From positions 124,001 to 188,000 of the forward strand of contig JADFUC010000693.1 of the NCBI GenBank assembly GCA_019722365.1: 64,000 nucleotides of DNA. The letters run 5' to 3'. Source of the stretch: Lithospermum erythrorhizon. Lineage: Eukaryota > Streptophyta > Magnoliopsida > Boraginales > Boraginaceae. The notes beneath the pieces were generated by a model. That model saw only the letters and a program-made list of their open reading frames with translations. It searched no databases and was not told the origin of the DNA. Made by a program: the position numbers and the translations under genes. This document shows positions 24,211 through 33,933 of the stretch, piece by piece. Within the stretch, counting starts at the first letter, position 1, and each line of letters begins with the position of its first letter.

Positions 24211-25849
24211 CAAAATAATTAAAATTGGCATACTTAATTAAGGTTAGAAATATTGGGTGAAAGCAATTATGCAAGACTAGATAGCAGTAATAAAGAAAAG
24301 GTAAGTGCGTACAGTCTTCAAAGAATCGACGAATTTCAGTAAGACGATGTGGGGAAAGTTCTTTGATGTCTTTGTAGTGTCTATATTCTGGATATTCCTT
24401 TAATACAGTCATGTTTTCTTGTTATATTACAAATTTCATAAAAATTGTTGATGGTAACTTCTTAGTATTATACGTATTTATGACGTTTTCTATTACACAA
24501 AATGTATTGAATTGGTTTACAATACCAGTAACTCCTATGTTAAATACCTGATCGATCATGGGCATGATTCCAATGGCCCTCACTCTTAAAAAGCATCCTG
24601 GATTTACTGGTTCCTGTAATTCATGGTGGCTCTCAGTTATAGATGTATTTGAGGCTTCATAAAGATCAAAGGAACAAGTGATGTAACACGCAAATACGCA
24701 TCCCAGCCTTATTCGGTAAATTTAGGTCGGTCTGTGACTATAGAAGCTAAATACGGATGAAACTTCATAGATAGATCAAGATGAAACAATAGTAGATTTC
24801 TTATGGCTAGACATTGATATTTCTCAGGATGAGAACTAGGACGTCGAGGATGTGTCTGCATGGGTGCATTAGTACCAAACCATAGTTGTGGGGATACCAC
24901 TGAGTGATAATACCCTATCCACCTGCATGGGGTTCTCAATTGGTATCCTTATATATAGGAATGTTTAATTTGCATGTGTCATTTATGAGGTAACTGTTCA
25001 TTTCATTAAATTCAGTCAATGTCATATTTATTGTTTTAAATTAATTTATACCAAAACAAAATATCCATGATCTTCTTCATTGTAAGATAAAGAGATTCTG
25101 CAAAAATGTAATATGATAAATATGAGTTTCCAAACCATATCTTTGGTAACTTAGTTAGCGTGGTAGTCATTCAATAATTATATCATCCAGTCTTTTGTCA
25201 AGCTCCTTAGCAACTAGTTATATAAACTGCAGAGTGCCAAATTACCATATTCACAATATTATATAAAATATGATTGAATAACAACTCTAATTAACTGCTT
25301 TTGTTTGAGGAAAGAAGTAAATTCATTCCTAAAGAAAATTAATTTCCTTTACTCCTTTATATACCAAATTTAACTTTTAAAATTTTGAAATGAACTTTTC
25401 TCCAATTTCACATAAACAAATAAATGAATTGATTTATTTGATTTTGTTCAGAATTTTCATAAATATATTAATATAGCATGAGAGGAGATGAAAATGCACC
25501 GATTAAAATATTATTAGACGACACAAAATAACATTTATAAGTCCAAGTTATTTTCAAGCTATTACTGCCTCAATCCCAATTTAATGGTAAGTATTTTTTC
25601 AACAAAATAGTCGACTTATTTTTGAAATGTTATCCATATAACGTTGTTTTTTTCCCATCAAGATATTGAAATAATTAAATACTACACATAAAACTCTTAT
25701 ATTTAAAATTCGGTACATTAAATAATACTTATATAAACAAGATTAATTTAGGATCAAAATTGATTTTCATTTATTTCTTAATCAAATTTTCCCTTATATT
25801 GAAACAAAATCATCTACTTTCGTTCCTTCACTAATCCTCTATCTCCGCC

Positions 25850-26053
25850 ATATCTATATATTTGATATTTGAATGGCGAAATCAAGATATTTAGTTAAGG
25901 ATGACAAAGTGAATTGATATCAGGACAAAAAAATATACAAGCAAGAGGGCGGACAAAATAAATTTTGAATAAATAAATAGTAAAATTTTATTTTTCAGTA
26001 ATTTTTTCTTAAAATTAGGGGGTTATCCACTGCCCCTTAGTTCCGCCACTGGT
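25850..26053. mobile_element. hAT-like terminus next to the first exon of the pyrophosphatase pseudogene
   Basis: On the minus strand the sequence CAGTGGCGGAACTAAGGGG begins at about 26,052. CAGTGGCGGA-type ends are common in plant hAT-like MITEs. It starts about 10 bases beyond the exon donor site. I cannot locate the other end with confidence, so the lower boundary is arbitrary. Confidence 0.4.
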
Positions 26054-26213
26054 TATATAGATGATTACCAATTTCAAGATCATGCCATCGATGTGCAGCA
26101 ACTGATCTCTTGGACAAAGATGAGAGGATCCTCTCGTTAAGACGAGGAGCTTTGCGTTGTTGAGGCACTTCTTCCTCTAGTTGTTCTTCTGGTTGTTCTT
26201 CCTCTTCACTCAT

Positions 26214-27497
26214 GATGGTTGTTTTACAAATTAATAGATGGAAAATTTTGGATAATAATAATAATATGCATGGTGTAATTGTATTTGTAATATAATTATA
26301 TATAGTTGGGAAACGAAGCATTGAGGCAGGATAATTAATTTCAATACATGGTATTTGGACAAAAGTCTTTTTACATTCAATGGTTCAAAATGTGACATAG
26401 TAAATGATAGATGCTTCACTTGCAATAGATATATAATCTTCAACCAAGGATGTTTGATCTACTTCATTTTGGCCTGTTTTTGAAATGTAATGTAATTTCA
26501 AGGAGAGGGAGGGAATATTGGTAGAATTAAGGAGTTTGGAAGGGGTCGCAAAATAAATGTTTGAAAAATAAAATTTACTACTTTGTATGTTTTTCAATTT
26601 TTTAGAAAAATATAAAAGATGTTTTGGAGTCCTACTTTATATTTTTCCTTATTTTAACATTCTCATAGTTATTTGGTTTCGCCCAGGCTTTTCTATATAT
26701 AGGCGTTTTGATTGACGCAGAAATGGGATCGAAGAGTGTTTATCATATCTTAGTAAAGAGTATCGATCCGTTACTTTAGACATATCATTGAAGTATGTAG
26801 TGGTTTGTGTGGATAATCGAGTAGAATACATTGACATTCGTTATACGTTTGATAATTGTTTATTTTGAGAGATAATTGACAAAATAATTCTAAGTAATTG
26901 GGGATGATAGTTTATTTGTAGCAATTCATGTCTTGATAAATTAGTATCTCAAGGATCCATCTCACTTGTCTATCTTTGAGTTGAATTAATTTGACTTTTG
27001 TAGAGTTGAAGGGTTTAGGGTTTAAAAGGAGTTAAAAAAATTGTGCTCTATAAAACTGCTACACTACTATTGTGCAATTGAGCTGATGTTTGTACTGTTC
27101 CTTTACTGAATTAGACAGATATATTTCATTAAAAATACCTCAAAAATAAATAATAGATTCAAACATTAATACAATACTTCATTTCATGAAGATTGTCCAC
27201 TCTTCGGCCTTTTTCATTTCTTATTACTTCCAAATTTTTAATAAAATCATAACTAGACAGCCAGCCAGAAGGTGTAATAATTTTGAAGTTCCCTATGTGT
27301 TGCTATACTTTATTTGTTTTGTTTTGACTTTTGACTTTATAAGATAGTATCCTAGTCAAAGGGTTTCTCCCTGAACAACCTAAACGATGGTATCAAACAC
27401 TTCTAAATATCCCTTTTTCTTAGCTGCTAAAAGCATGCTGGGAGCAAAATGATACTCCAATTTCTGCTAAAATGATACCATTTTCGTTACAACAATA
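26214..27497. other. Intergenic between the pyrophosphatase pseudogene and the PPR gene
   Basis: This should contain the old promoter of the pseudogene (minus) and the promoter of the PPR gene (plus), which diverge here. It is AT-rich with no protein-like ORF and no defined element. Confidence 0.55.
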
Positions 27498-30400
27498 ATG
27501 AGTTCTAAGTGGCATTTTATCAAACACCTTAAGAACTTCAAGAAAAAGCCTGAACTCTTCATCGCCACCAGAACCACCGCAACTATGCCTATCTCCACCA
27601 CTCTTCCACCACCCAAAAACTCCCTCTACACCACCTTCTTCTGCACCCTCATCCACCTCTTCCTCCGTTGCCGTCGCCTATCTTCTGCCCAAGAAGCCTA
27701 CTTCACCATGTATCATACTCTCAAACTCAGGCCTTGTGTTGCATCAATCAATTGTCTATTGGAGCATTTTAATGCTGTTGGTTTGGATGATCAGTTAATA
27801 ATAATGTACTCAGAGTTGTTCTTGTTGGGAAATGTACAGTGTACTGCATTTACTCGTAATGTATATGTTCATTCGTTGAGTAAAGTTGGCAAGGTTGTGC
27901 AAGGGCTTGAATGTATAAGGATGAATAGAAGTAATAGTGTTGGTTATAATACGGTTATTTGGGGGTTTTGCAGAAAAGGGTTGGTGGAATTCGGGTTTGG
28001 TCTTGTATCTGAAATGGTCAAGAGAGGGATACATGTTGATAGTTTCACTTGTAATATATTGATCAAAGGATTTTGCGAGGAGGGTATGTTGGAAAAGGCT
28101 AAGTGGGTTATGGAAATGTTGGGTGTTGGTGGGAATAGGGATGTAATTTCTTTTAATACTTTGATACATGGATACTGTAAAGGAGGAGAGTTGGAGGTTG
28201 GTTTTGAGTTGATGGAGAGGATGAAAGAGGTGGAAGGAGTGGTTCCGGACATTGTTACTTATAACATATTGATTGACCATTTTTGTAAAATAGGGGATTT
28301 TGAGTCGGCAAATGCTCTCATGGAGTTGATGTTAGCAGCATGTAAGAGAGATGTGGAAGATGTCTCTGATAATGATGCTAACAAGAATGATAGCAATAGC
28401 GTAATCAACGTAGTTGGAGAGTTTCTGTCAAGACCAAATCTTGTAACATATACAACACTTATTTGTAGATATTGCAAAAGAGATTGCATTGAAGAGGCAC
28501 TTCGTATTTACGAGGAAATGGTAACATATGGGATATTACCTGATGTATATACTTATAATTCCCTTATAAGTGGCCTTTGCGAGTGTGGAAGATACGCAGA
28601 AGCTAGATTACTTTTTCAAGAGATGATGAAGGTCAACATATATCCGAATCATGTGACCTACGCTATTTTTATTGACTTTTTCTTAAAAACTGAGAATGTG
28701 ATGGCTGCCTACAACCTTCAGAGTGGGATGGTGGTTCGTGGGCTTACATTCGATGTTGTGTTGTTCACTTCCATGATCAGAGGCCTCTTCAAACTTGGAA
28801 GGGCTGCTGAAGCTGAAAGCATGATGTTGGTACTTTTAGAATCCAATCTTGTTCCAAATGTCGTCACATATTCTGTTCTAATAGATTGTTACTGGAAATT
28901 GGACGATATGAAGAGGGCAGAATCTTTGCTCAAAGATATGGAGGAGAAAAAGGTTCCTCCAAACATTGTGACCTTCACTTCTATGGTGAGTGGTTATGCG
29001 AAAAAAGGAATGCTTGATGAGGTTATCAATGCCTCCCAAAAAATGGTCAGCCAAGGTGTTATGCCCAATGCTGTTACTTATGCAGTACTAATTAACAGCT
29101 ATCTTAAGGATGGGAAAAAAGATAATGCTCTCAGCCTCTATGAGGAGATGAAAAGGCAGGGTGTGGAGGACAACAACATTGTACTGGATGCTTTCGTCAA
29201 CAATTTAAAAAGAGAGGGTAGGGTGCAAGACGCGGAGACATTATTTCTTGATATGATGTCTAAGGGGTTAATCCCTGATCGTGTTAACTACACTTCTTTG
29301 CTAGATGGGTTATTCAAAGCTAGAAAGATTACAGCTGCTCTTGGAATTGTCCAAGAGATTAGTGAAAAAATGGGTTTTGATGTCATTGCATACAATGTAC
29401 TCATGAACGGGTCAATGAGACTTGGTCAATTTGAAATTCAGTCGGTGTATGATGGAATGGAGAAATTAGGTATTTCTCCCGATGTAGCAACATTTAACAC
29501 TATGATTACAGGTTCCTTTAAAGCTGGGAATTCGGAAAATGCTTTAAAGATCTGGAATGAAATGAAGAGAATTGGCCAAAGACCTGACTCGGTTACTTGT
29601 AACATTATGGTAGGAGGGCTTTGTGAAGTAGACGGAGTTGATAAAGCTATGGGATTGTTGAACGAAATGTTGACAATGGGTGTTTATCCTACCTCGACAA
29701 CTCACAGGCTTCTGCTCAATGCTGCTTCCCGTAGCAAATTGGCTGAGAGGATCCTGCAAGTGCATGAAACTCTTGTAACAATGGGACTTAAACTTGATCA
29801 GATGGTGTATAACACTCTTATATGGTCATTATGCAGGATTGGGATGACTAGAAAAGCAATGCTTGTATTAAAGGATATGAAACAAAAAGGGTTTCAAGCT
29901 GACACTATTACCTTTAATGCCATGTTACGTGGATATTGTAAAGGTACACATTTGAAGAAGGCTGTCCAGACATATTCTAGAATGCTGGCCGAAGGCATTT
30001 TTCCAAATATTGCAACATACAATATTCTTGTTGTGGGTTTATCATCTGCTGGATTAATGCCCGAGGCAATCAAACTACTTGATGTAATGAAAGAGAAAGG
30101 CTTTAGTCCCAATGGTGTCATTTATGATACCTTGGTTTCTGGCTATGCAAAGATGGGAAATAAAAAGGAATCAATAAGGCTATACTGTGAAATGATAACA
30201 AAGAGCTTCATCCCTCGGATTTCTACCTATAATACTCTAATTCATGATTTTGCAAAAGTTGGAAAAATGATACAAGCTAGGGAGCTTATGCGTGAGATGC
30301 AAGTCAGGGGAGTTCGGCCAAATGCATCCACATTCGACATACTTGTTTGTGGATGGTGTAAATTGTCAAAACATGAAGATCTGGAAAGATCAAGAAGGAT

Positions 30401-30581
30401 GTCCTACTTGACTGAGGCTAAAAGGTTACTTCAAGACATGAATCGTAATGGTTTTACTCCAGATGAGACAACTCTTTTCCATATCAGTTGTGCTTTCGCA
30501 AAACCAGGGAAAAGGGTTGATGCACAAAGGTTGTTAGAGAAATTGTTCAAGAGGAACAGCAGCAGAAATGGAAACATTTAG
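27498..30581 (+). CDS. P-class pentatricopeptide repeat (PPR) protein, probably organellar
   Basis: A single exon of 1,027 codons, uninterrupted. After an N-terminal region rich in Lys, Arg, Ser and Thr (fits a transit peptide), about 23 consecutive 35-residue P motifs run from roughly residue 150 to the end. They carry the usual signatures, such as TYNTLIxGxCK, EAxxLxxEM and G(I/V)xPD. It resembles the long intronless Arabidopsis protein At5g14770. No E, DYW or SMR domain follows, so a role in RNA stability, splicing or translation is likelier than editing. Each motif's fifth and last residues (often N or T with D or N) would read one RNA base. The fourth motif is followed by an acidic, Asn/Asp-rich insert of about 30 residues before LVTYTTLI. 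A second Met at residue 30 is a possible alternative start. The orthology call is from memory of family sequence. Confidence 0.93.
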   Translation: MSSKWHFIKHLKNFKKKPELFIATRTTATMPISTTLPPPKNSLYTTFFCTLIHLFLRCRRLSSAQEAYFTMYHTLKLRPCVASINCLLEHFNAVGLDDQLIIMYSELFLLGNVQCTAFTRNVYVHSLSKVGKVVQGLECIRMNRSNSVGYNTVIWGFCRKGLVEFGFGLVSEMVKRGIHVDSFTCNILIKGFCEEGMLEKAKWVMEMLGVGGNRDVISFNTLIHGYCKGGELEVGFELMERMKEVEGVVPDIVTYNILIDHFCKIGDFESANALMELMLAACKRDVEDVSDNDANKNDSNSVINVVGEFLSRPNLVTYTTLICRYCKRDCIEEALRIYEEMVTYGILPDVYTYNSLISGLCECGRYAEARLLFQEMMKVNIYPNHVTYAIFIDFFLKTENVMAAYNLQSGMVVRGLTFDVVLFTSMIRGLFKLGRAAEAESMMLVLLESNLVPNVVTYSVLIDCYWKLDDMKRAESLLKDMEEKKVPPNIVTFTSMVSGYAKKGMLDEVINASQKMVSQGVMPNAVTYAVLINSYLKDGKKDNALSLYEEMKRQGVEDNNIVLDAFVNNLKREGRVQDAETLFLDMMSKGLIPDRVNYTSLLDGLFKARKITAALGIVQEISEKMGFDVIAYNVLMNGSMRLGQFEIQSVYDGMEKLGISPDVATFNTMITGSFKAGNSENALKIWNEMKRIGQRPDSVTCNIMVGGLCEVDGVDKAMGLLNEMLTMGVYPTSTTHRLLLNAASRSKLAERILQVHETLVTMGLKLDQMVYNTLIWSLCRIGMTRKAMLVLKDMKQKGFQADTITFNAMLRGYCKGTHLKKAVQTYSRMLAEGIFPNIATYNILVVGLSSAGLMPEAIKLLDVMKEKGFSPNGVIYDTLVSGYAKMGNKKESIRLYCEMITKSFIPRISTYNTLIHDFAKVGKMIQARELMREMQVRGVRPNASTFDILVCGWCKLSKHEDLERSRRMSYLTEAKRLLQDMNRNGFTPDETTLFHISCAFAKPGKRVDAQRLLEKLFKRNSSRNGNI

Positions 30582-31524
30582 CTCACAAGAAAATCATGGA
30601 GCAGTCACTAATTGTTTGGCAGGAAGCATTTTAACTATTCATCAACCTATATGGTGATTACTGGTAATTTATGTTTTTCATTTGGACCGACTGTTGCTGT
30701 TACTTATTTTCTTTGTTCTTAGAAATAGTTTGTTATTTTATTGTTGTTACATTTACTACCCCCCCCCCCGGATCAATGATTGTTCAGTGACTTCAATCTC
30801 AAATAGTGTGCAGCAATGAACTGGTGAAAATCTTATGGATGTGTGTCATCTTCTGTTTCATTTATCGCTCGACATATTTGTTCTCCAGGCACTTGCAGCT
30901 CTTCTGTAACCACTTGAGGCCAAATATTATGGATAATGACTTGCAGGAAAATTGTGTTGCTAGTTTAGTTGAGATGGAGGCTGACTCTTTTCTTTTCACT
31001 TTAATTGTGAATGATGTCCTAGGTTGCTTCTCTTCATTCTATGAACGGAAACAAGTAGTTCATGTAATTCATTTTTGGAAGTTACTTGCTACTGAGGTAT
31101 GCTCTAGCATCAATCTGTGAACCCATTTGTTGGTTTTCATATTATTTTTATAACATCTATTTAATATGGAGTATTTATAATATTTAAGTGTTGATTTGAC
31201 TGTTAGTAGAATCAGGAGTAAGAGCTCTGAAACACATATACTTGCTTATTGGAGCCACATCGAGCAATAGGAGTCGGAAGCAAAATTCCATATTTGGGCA
31301 CCAAAAAGTGTTTTTGCTATATCTTCAGAAGGCGTTCTGATCTGATATCTGGGGGTGAAGGTATATAATCTTTATATTTACCTTCTATATTTGTTCTTGA
31401 AATTGCAAGTCACAAGTTTAATTTAGTTCAAGTAACCATATTTATCTGTTCAAACTTTGTGATTGTGCATCAAGTATGGAGTTGGATTAGCCATATTGAC
31501 TTACGTTTCGTCAATTCTGCATCC
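30582..31524. other. PPR 3' UTR and intergenic sequence
   Basis: It contains an 11-base poly-C tract at 30,759-30,769. A 104-codon plus-strand ORF at 30,806-31,120 shows no family resemblance and ends at a possible splice donor, so it may be transcribed 3' UTR. Nothing else is identifiable. Confidence 0.5.
30759..30769. repeat. Poly-C homopolymer tract
   Basis: Eleven consecutive C residues in the presumed 3' UTR of the PPR gene, in otherwise AT-rich sequence. Confidence 0.85.
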
Positions 31525-31792
31525 CCTTGTCGCAGGTGCATGATGTACCAACACGGTTAATGATATTGGCCCAAGTATTAATTACACGGCCTTGACTATC
31601 AATTACGGATTGGTGGAAGTTGAAACTATTTAGGTTGAAAGCCATAGTACTGATACCTAGCAGTGAACTAGTACCTACTACAGGCCAAGCAGCTAAGAAG
31701 AAGTGTAATGAAGCGAGAGTTGGTATTTCGCGTATTGAAAAATCGATCTTAAAAGTAACCATGAGCAACTACGATATTATAAGTTTCTTCAT
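31525..31792 (-). pseudogene. psbA: Nuclear plastid DNA insertion (NUPT): fragment of psbA (photosystem II D1)
   Basis: The minus strand reads [12 protein letters not shown], then after small indels [39 protein letters not shown]. This is the C-terminal part of the chloroplast-encoded D1 protein, from the HGYF helix to just before the last residues. The DNA carries several substitutions and frameshifting indels (for example within the GRLIFQYASFNNSR segment), so it is a dead nuclear copy. It ends abruptly at about 31,792, upstream of the ETYN codons, and decays before the mature C-terminus. It lies in the spacer between the PPR and XTH genes. Confidence 0.92.
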
Positions 31793-31916
31793 GTGATCCT
31801 TTGTCACAAATAAAAGATCCAATATTCCAAAGTAAGGTAAAGTTGAAGTAGTGTAGGAATCTAGAATGGACTATATGGCATCATCAACATATGTATTGTT
31901 TACTATGCGCACTACA

Positions 31917-32181
31917 TACTACCTCCTTTTCAATTTAACTGGAAGGTTTAAATAACCAATGAAAGTTGCTCAATGTTGTCCATAATTAGCTTTATTTAAA
32001 TATTTTTGGTTCAATATGTAATATTGTGAGATACGGAGTACAAGTATCTAGTATCTAATTGTATATATCTTGTTATGTAAGCGTCTAAAGTTAATTGATT
32101 GAATTTTTTCTTCAAAAGTGGGTTGATAATTTGTTGGAAAAAAAAAACTTTTCGCAATTAAATTGAAAAATGGAGGGAGTA
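31917..32181. mobile_element. Stowaway-like MITE
   Basis: It starts TACTACCTCCTTTTCAATTT and ends with AAATTGAAAAATGGAGGGAG followed by TA. The reverse complement of the end, ACTCCCTCCATTTTTCAATT, matches the start. TA at both edges fits the 2-bp Stowaway target duplication. About 265 bp, noncoding. Confidence 0.65.
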
Positions 32182-32904
32182 TTAAACAAATATTCCCTCC
32201 TTTTACTCCCCTTTTTTTTCATTTTGCTACAGTTTTTGGGAAGTGAAGCATGGTTGAAGATTTTGGGAACTGAAAAATCGGTGAGACTGGTCTTTGCTGT
32301 AATGTTTTGTCAAATCCACTAGTAGTCTCCCATTGGTTTGTGCAGTAAAATTTAGATACTCTGAATATGATCAATATGCCAAAAGTTCTCTGTCGGTGAG
32401 GCCATGTAGTCTCTGTTTTGTTCATGTTAAATCTAGCACTGCATGCCTTATCTCCAAATCCTTCCATATATAGACACAATAGTCGATATCCCTCTCCCTC
32501 CTCCTTGGTCGTTACTCAAGAACTAGATTTTACTTTGTGCAGATCTTTTACTTGAGCACTCTCTAAGTCCCTAACTAGGGACGTTATTGGTTGGTTATCG
32601 GTTGATTGAGTGGAAAAAATCGATTGAGTTGGATCAGGAGCAGATATTTTTGAGGTGATGGTTCAAATTTAGTTTCTAACATTTGAGTGATGGTTGAAAT
32701 ATACGTTAAAATTTTTAGGCGTTTTGTATTATCGAGAAGATATTTTAAAATTATTATTGTGAATAATAAGTTGATTTAGCGTTAATTCTTTGAGGCATAT
32801 CAAGTGTTGATTCAATCATAAACTTGATGCTTAATTTGGAGGGACAAAGATTCATGAGTTGTTATAATGAATTATCAAAAGAGAACTTTTAGCTATTAAT
32901 GAGT

Positions 32905-32990
32905 TAATAAAATAGAATTGTGAGTGATAAGAGTTGAACTCATGACCTCAATGTCACACATAAGTTTAGTTATCAATTGAACTCTATATC
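32905..32990 (-). repeat. Possible antisense tRNA-derived SINE remnant
   Basis: Read on the minus strand, GAGGTCATGAGTTCAACTC looks like a B box (GGTTCGAATC type) downstream of a weak A box. No poly-A or target duplication is visible. Low confidence. Confidence 0.25.
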
Positions 32991-33933
32991 CACTTTTTTG
33001 GTGGTTCAAGCGGCTTGAATAATATGAGTGCCACAGTCGGTCAAAATTTAAGCGGCAGTTCGACTAGGAAAAAAAATTTGAACCAAAATGGTTTTAAAAA
33101 TTCGAGAAGCGACAAAAGAATTATTTGGTTTTAGATTTCAATATAAACTTGAATGGAGAAATTGAGCATTGAGTTGGATTAAAGCTCTAAATCTTTTTTG
33201 GTCAGATGTCGTATGGGAAACATAGTATGTTTCTGCTTGATAAGATTCTGAGTCTATCGCGTTAAGCGGGTATACTCAATGCGTACTAGGTGAGTTACGA
33301 CTTGCGTGTCCGTAAAAAAAAAGGTAAATAATGCTTTAGGGTCCAAAGAGGTAAATGATGCTTAATGCAAGTAGGTTAAAAAATGTTGTAACGAGATAGG
33401 TAATATGAAGTTTTTAAATGACGATGGTCCTTGAACCTAAACAAGTGGCAGGCACCTAAATGCAATGGCCTTAGCTAGTAGCTACAGTGCTACACCCTTC
33501 TTAAATCTTTAGCAACTCTGTATGTAAAATTCGTATTAGGTATGGCATATAATTGTTTCCTTCCATCTGGATATGACCACCATAATAATATATACCTTCC
33601 GGGAAAAAAAACATAATTCTTCATGTCAACTTGTTAAAAATATCTCGTGTGCTTCAAAGAATTGTTCTCTTCTTGCAGGAGGACAATTTTATTCACATGC
33701 ACATTTCCGTAGATTGCGCTCACATGGGCATTGGACAGGGGTCCATAAATCACCGAAAATGTCACTGCCATTTTGCTACTTTTGATAACATACATTATTT
33801 TTTAAAAAGACCATAATGACACCTTTTTCAAAACCCTATTTAAGACCAATAAACCTTTGATACTCCTTACTGGTTTTTGCAACAACTTTTATTTTTCTCA
33901 TATACTGTCCCAAAACTAAAGTCAAGTTAGTGC

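Larger units (their letters stand above)
23694..26213 (-). pseudogene. Soluble inorganic pyrophosphatase, broken copy
   Basis: Four separated minus-strand pieces match plant cytosolic PPase with family-like splice sites. 26069-26213 gives MSEEEEQ...[20 protein letters not shown], then RWHDLEIG (the family has PWHDLEIG). 24548-24613 gives EPVNPGCFLRVRAIGIMPMI plus DQ. About 24313-24391 gives [18 protein letters not shown] and then FFED. 23694-23775 gives KKNENKEVATNDFLPSQTAV and then VQNS. The central exon(s) coding for KVKYELDK, the YPHNYGFIPRT segment and the metal-binding DNDPxDVLV motif are absent between 24,620 and 26,060. The start of the third piece is degraded (DDKIIAVCADD is not readable) and the last exon is not seen. 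PPase hydrolyses pyrophosphate with Mg2+; without the central exon no active enzyme can be made. It could be an internally deleted gene or an old duplicate. Confidence 0.85.
31793..33933. other. Intergenic with a MITE; upstream region of the XTH gene
   Basis: It holds the Stowaway-like MITE at 31,917-32,181 and a tRNA-like motif near 32,930-32,990. Otherwise no feature is recognised. An 86-codon minus-strand ORF at 32,219-32,479 has no resemblance to a family I know. The last few hundred bases should be the XTH promoter; no clear TATA box is seen. Confidence 0.5.

Noticed and set aside
24709..24939. A 76-codon minus-strand ORF within the pyrophosphatase pseudogene
   Set aside because: It does not match the missing pyrophosphatase exon or any family I recognise, and it has no suitable splice context.
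23950..26053. Idea that a hAT-like element with ends near 23,950 and 26,052 captured pyrophosphatase exons (Pack-type)
   Set aside because: The left end is only weakly similar, and pyrophosphatase exon remnants lie both inside (24,313-24,613) and outside (23,694-23,775 and 26,069-26,213) the interval, so a decayed local gene is simpler.
30806..31120. A 104-codon plus-strand ORF after the PPR gene
   Set aside because: No domain or family resemblance, AT-rich codon use, and it lies in the likely 3' UTR of the PPR gene; a chance ORF is likelier.
31961..32220. Second CTCCCTCC-type motif near 32,195 as the end of another MITE
   Set aside because: It lies just outside the better-supported element ending at 32,181, and no partner end is visible.
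32219..32479. An 86-codon minus-strand ORF upstream of the XTH gene
   Set aside because: No recognisable domain and no partner exons; nothing but an open frame supports it.
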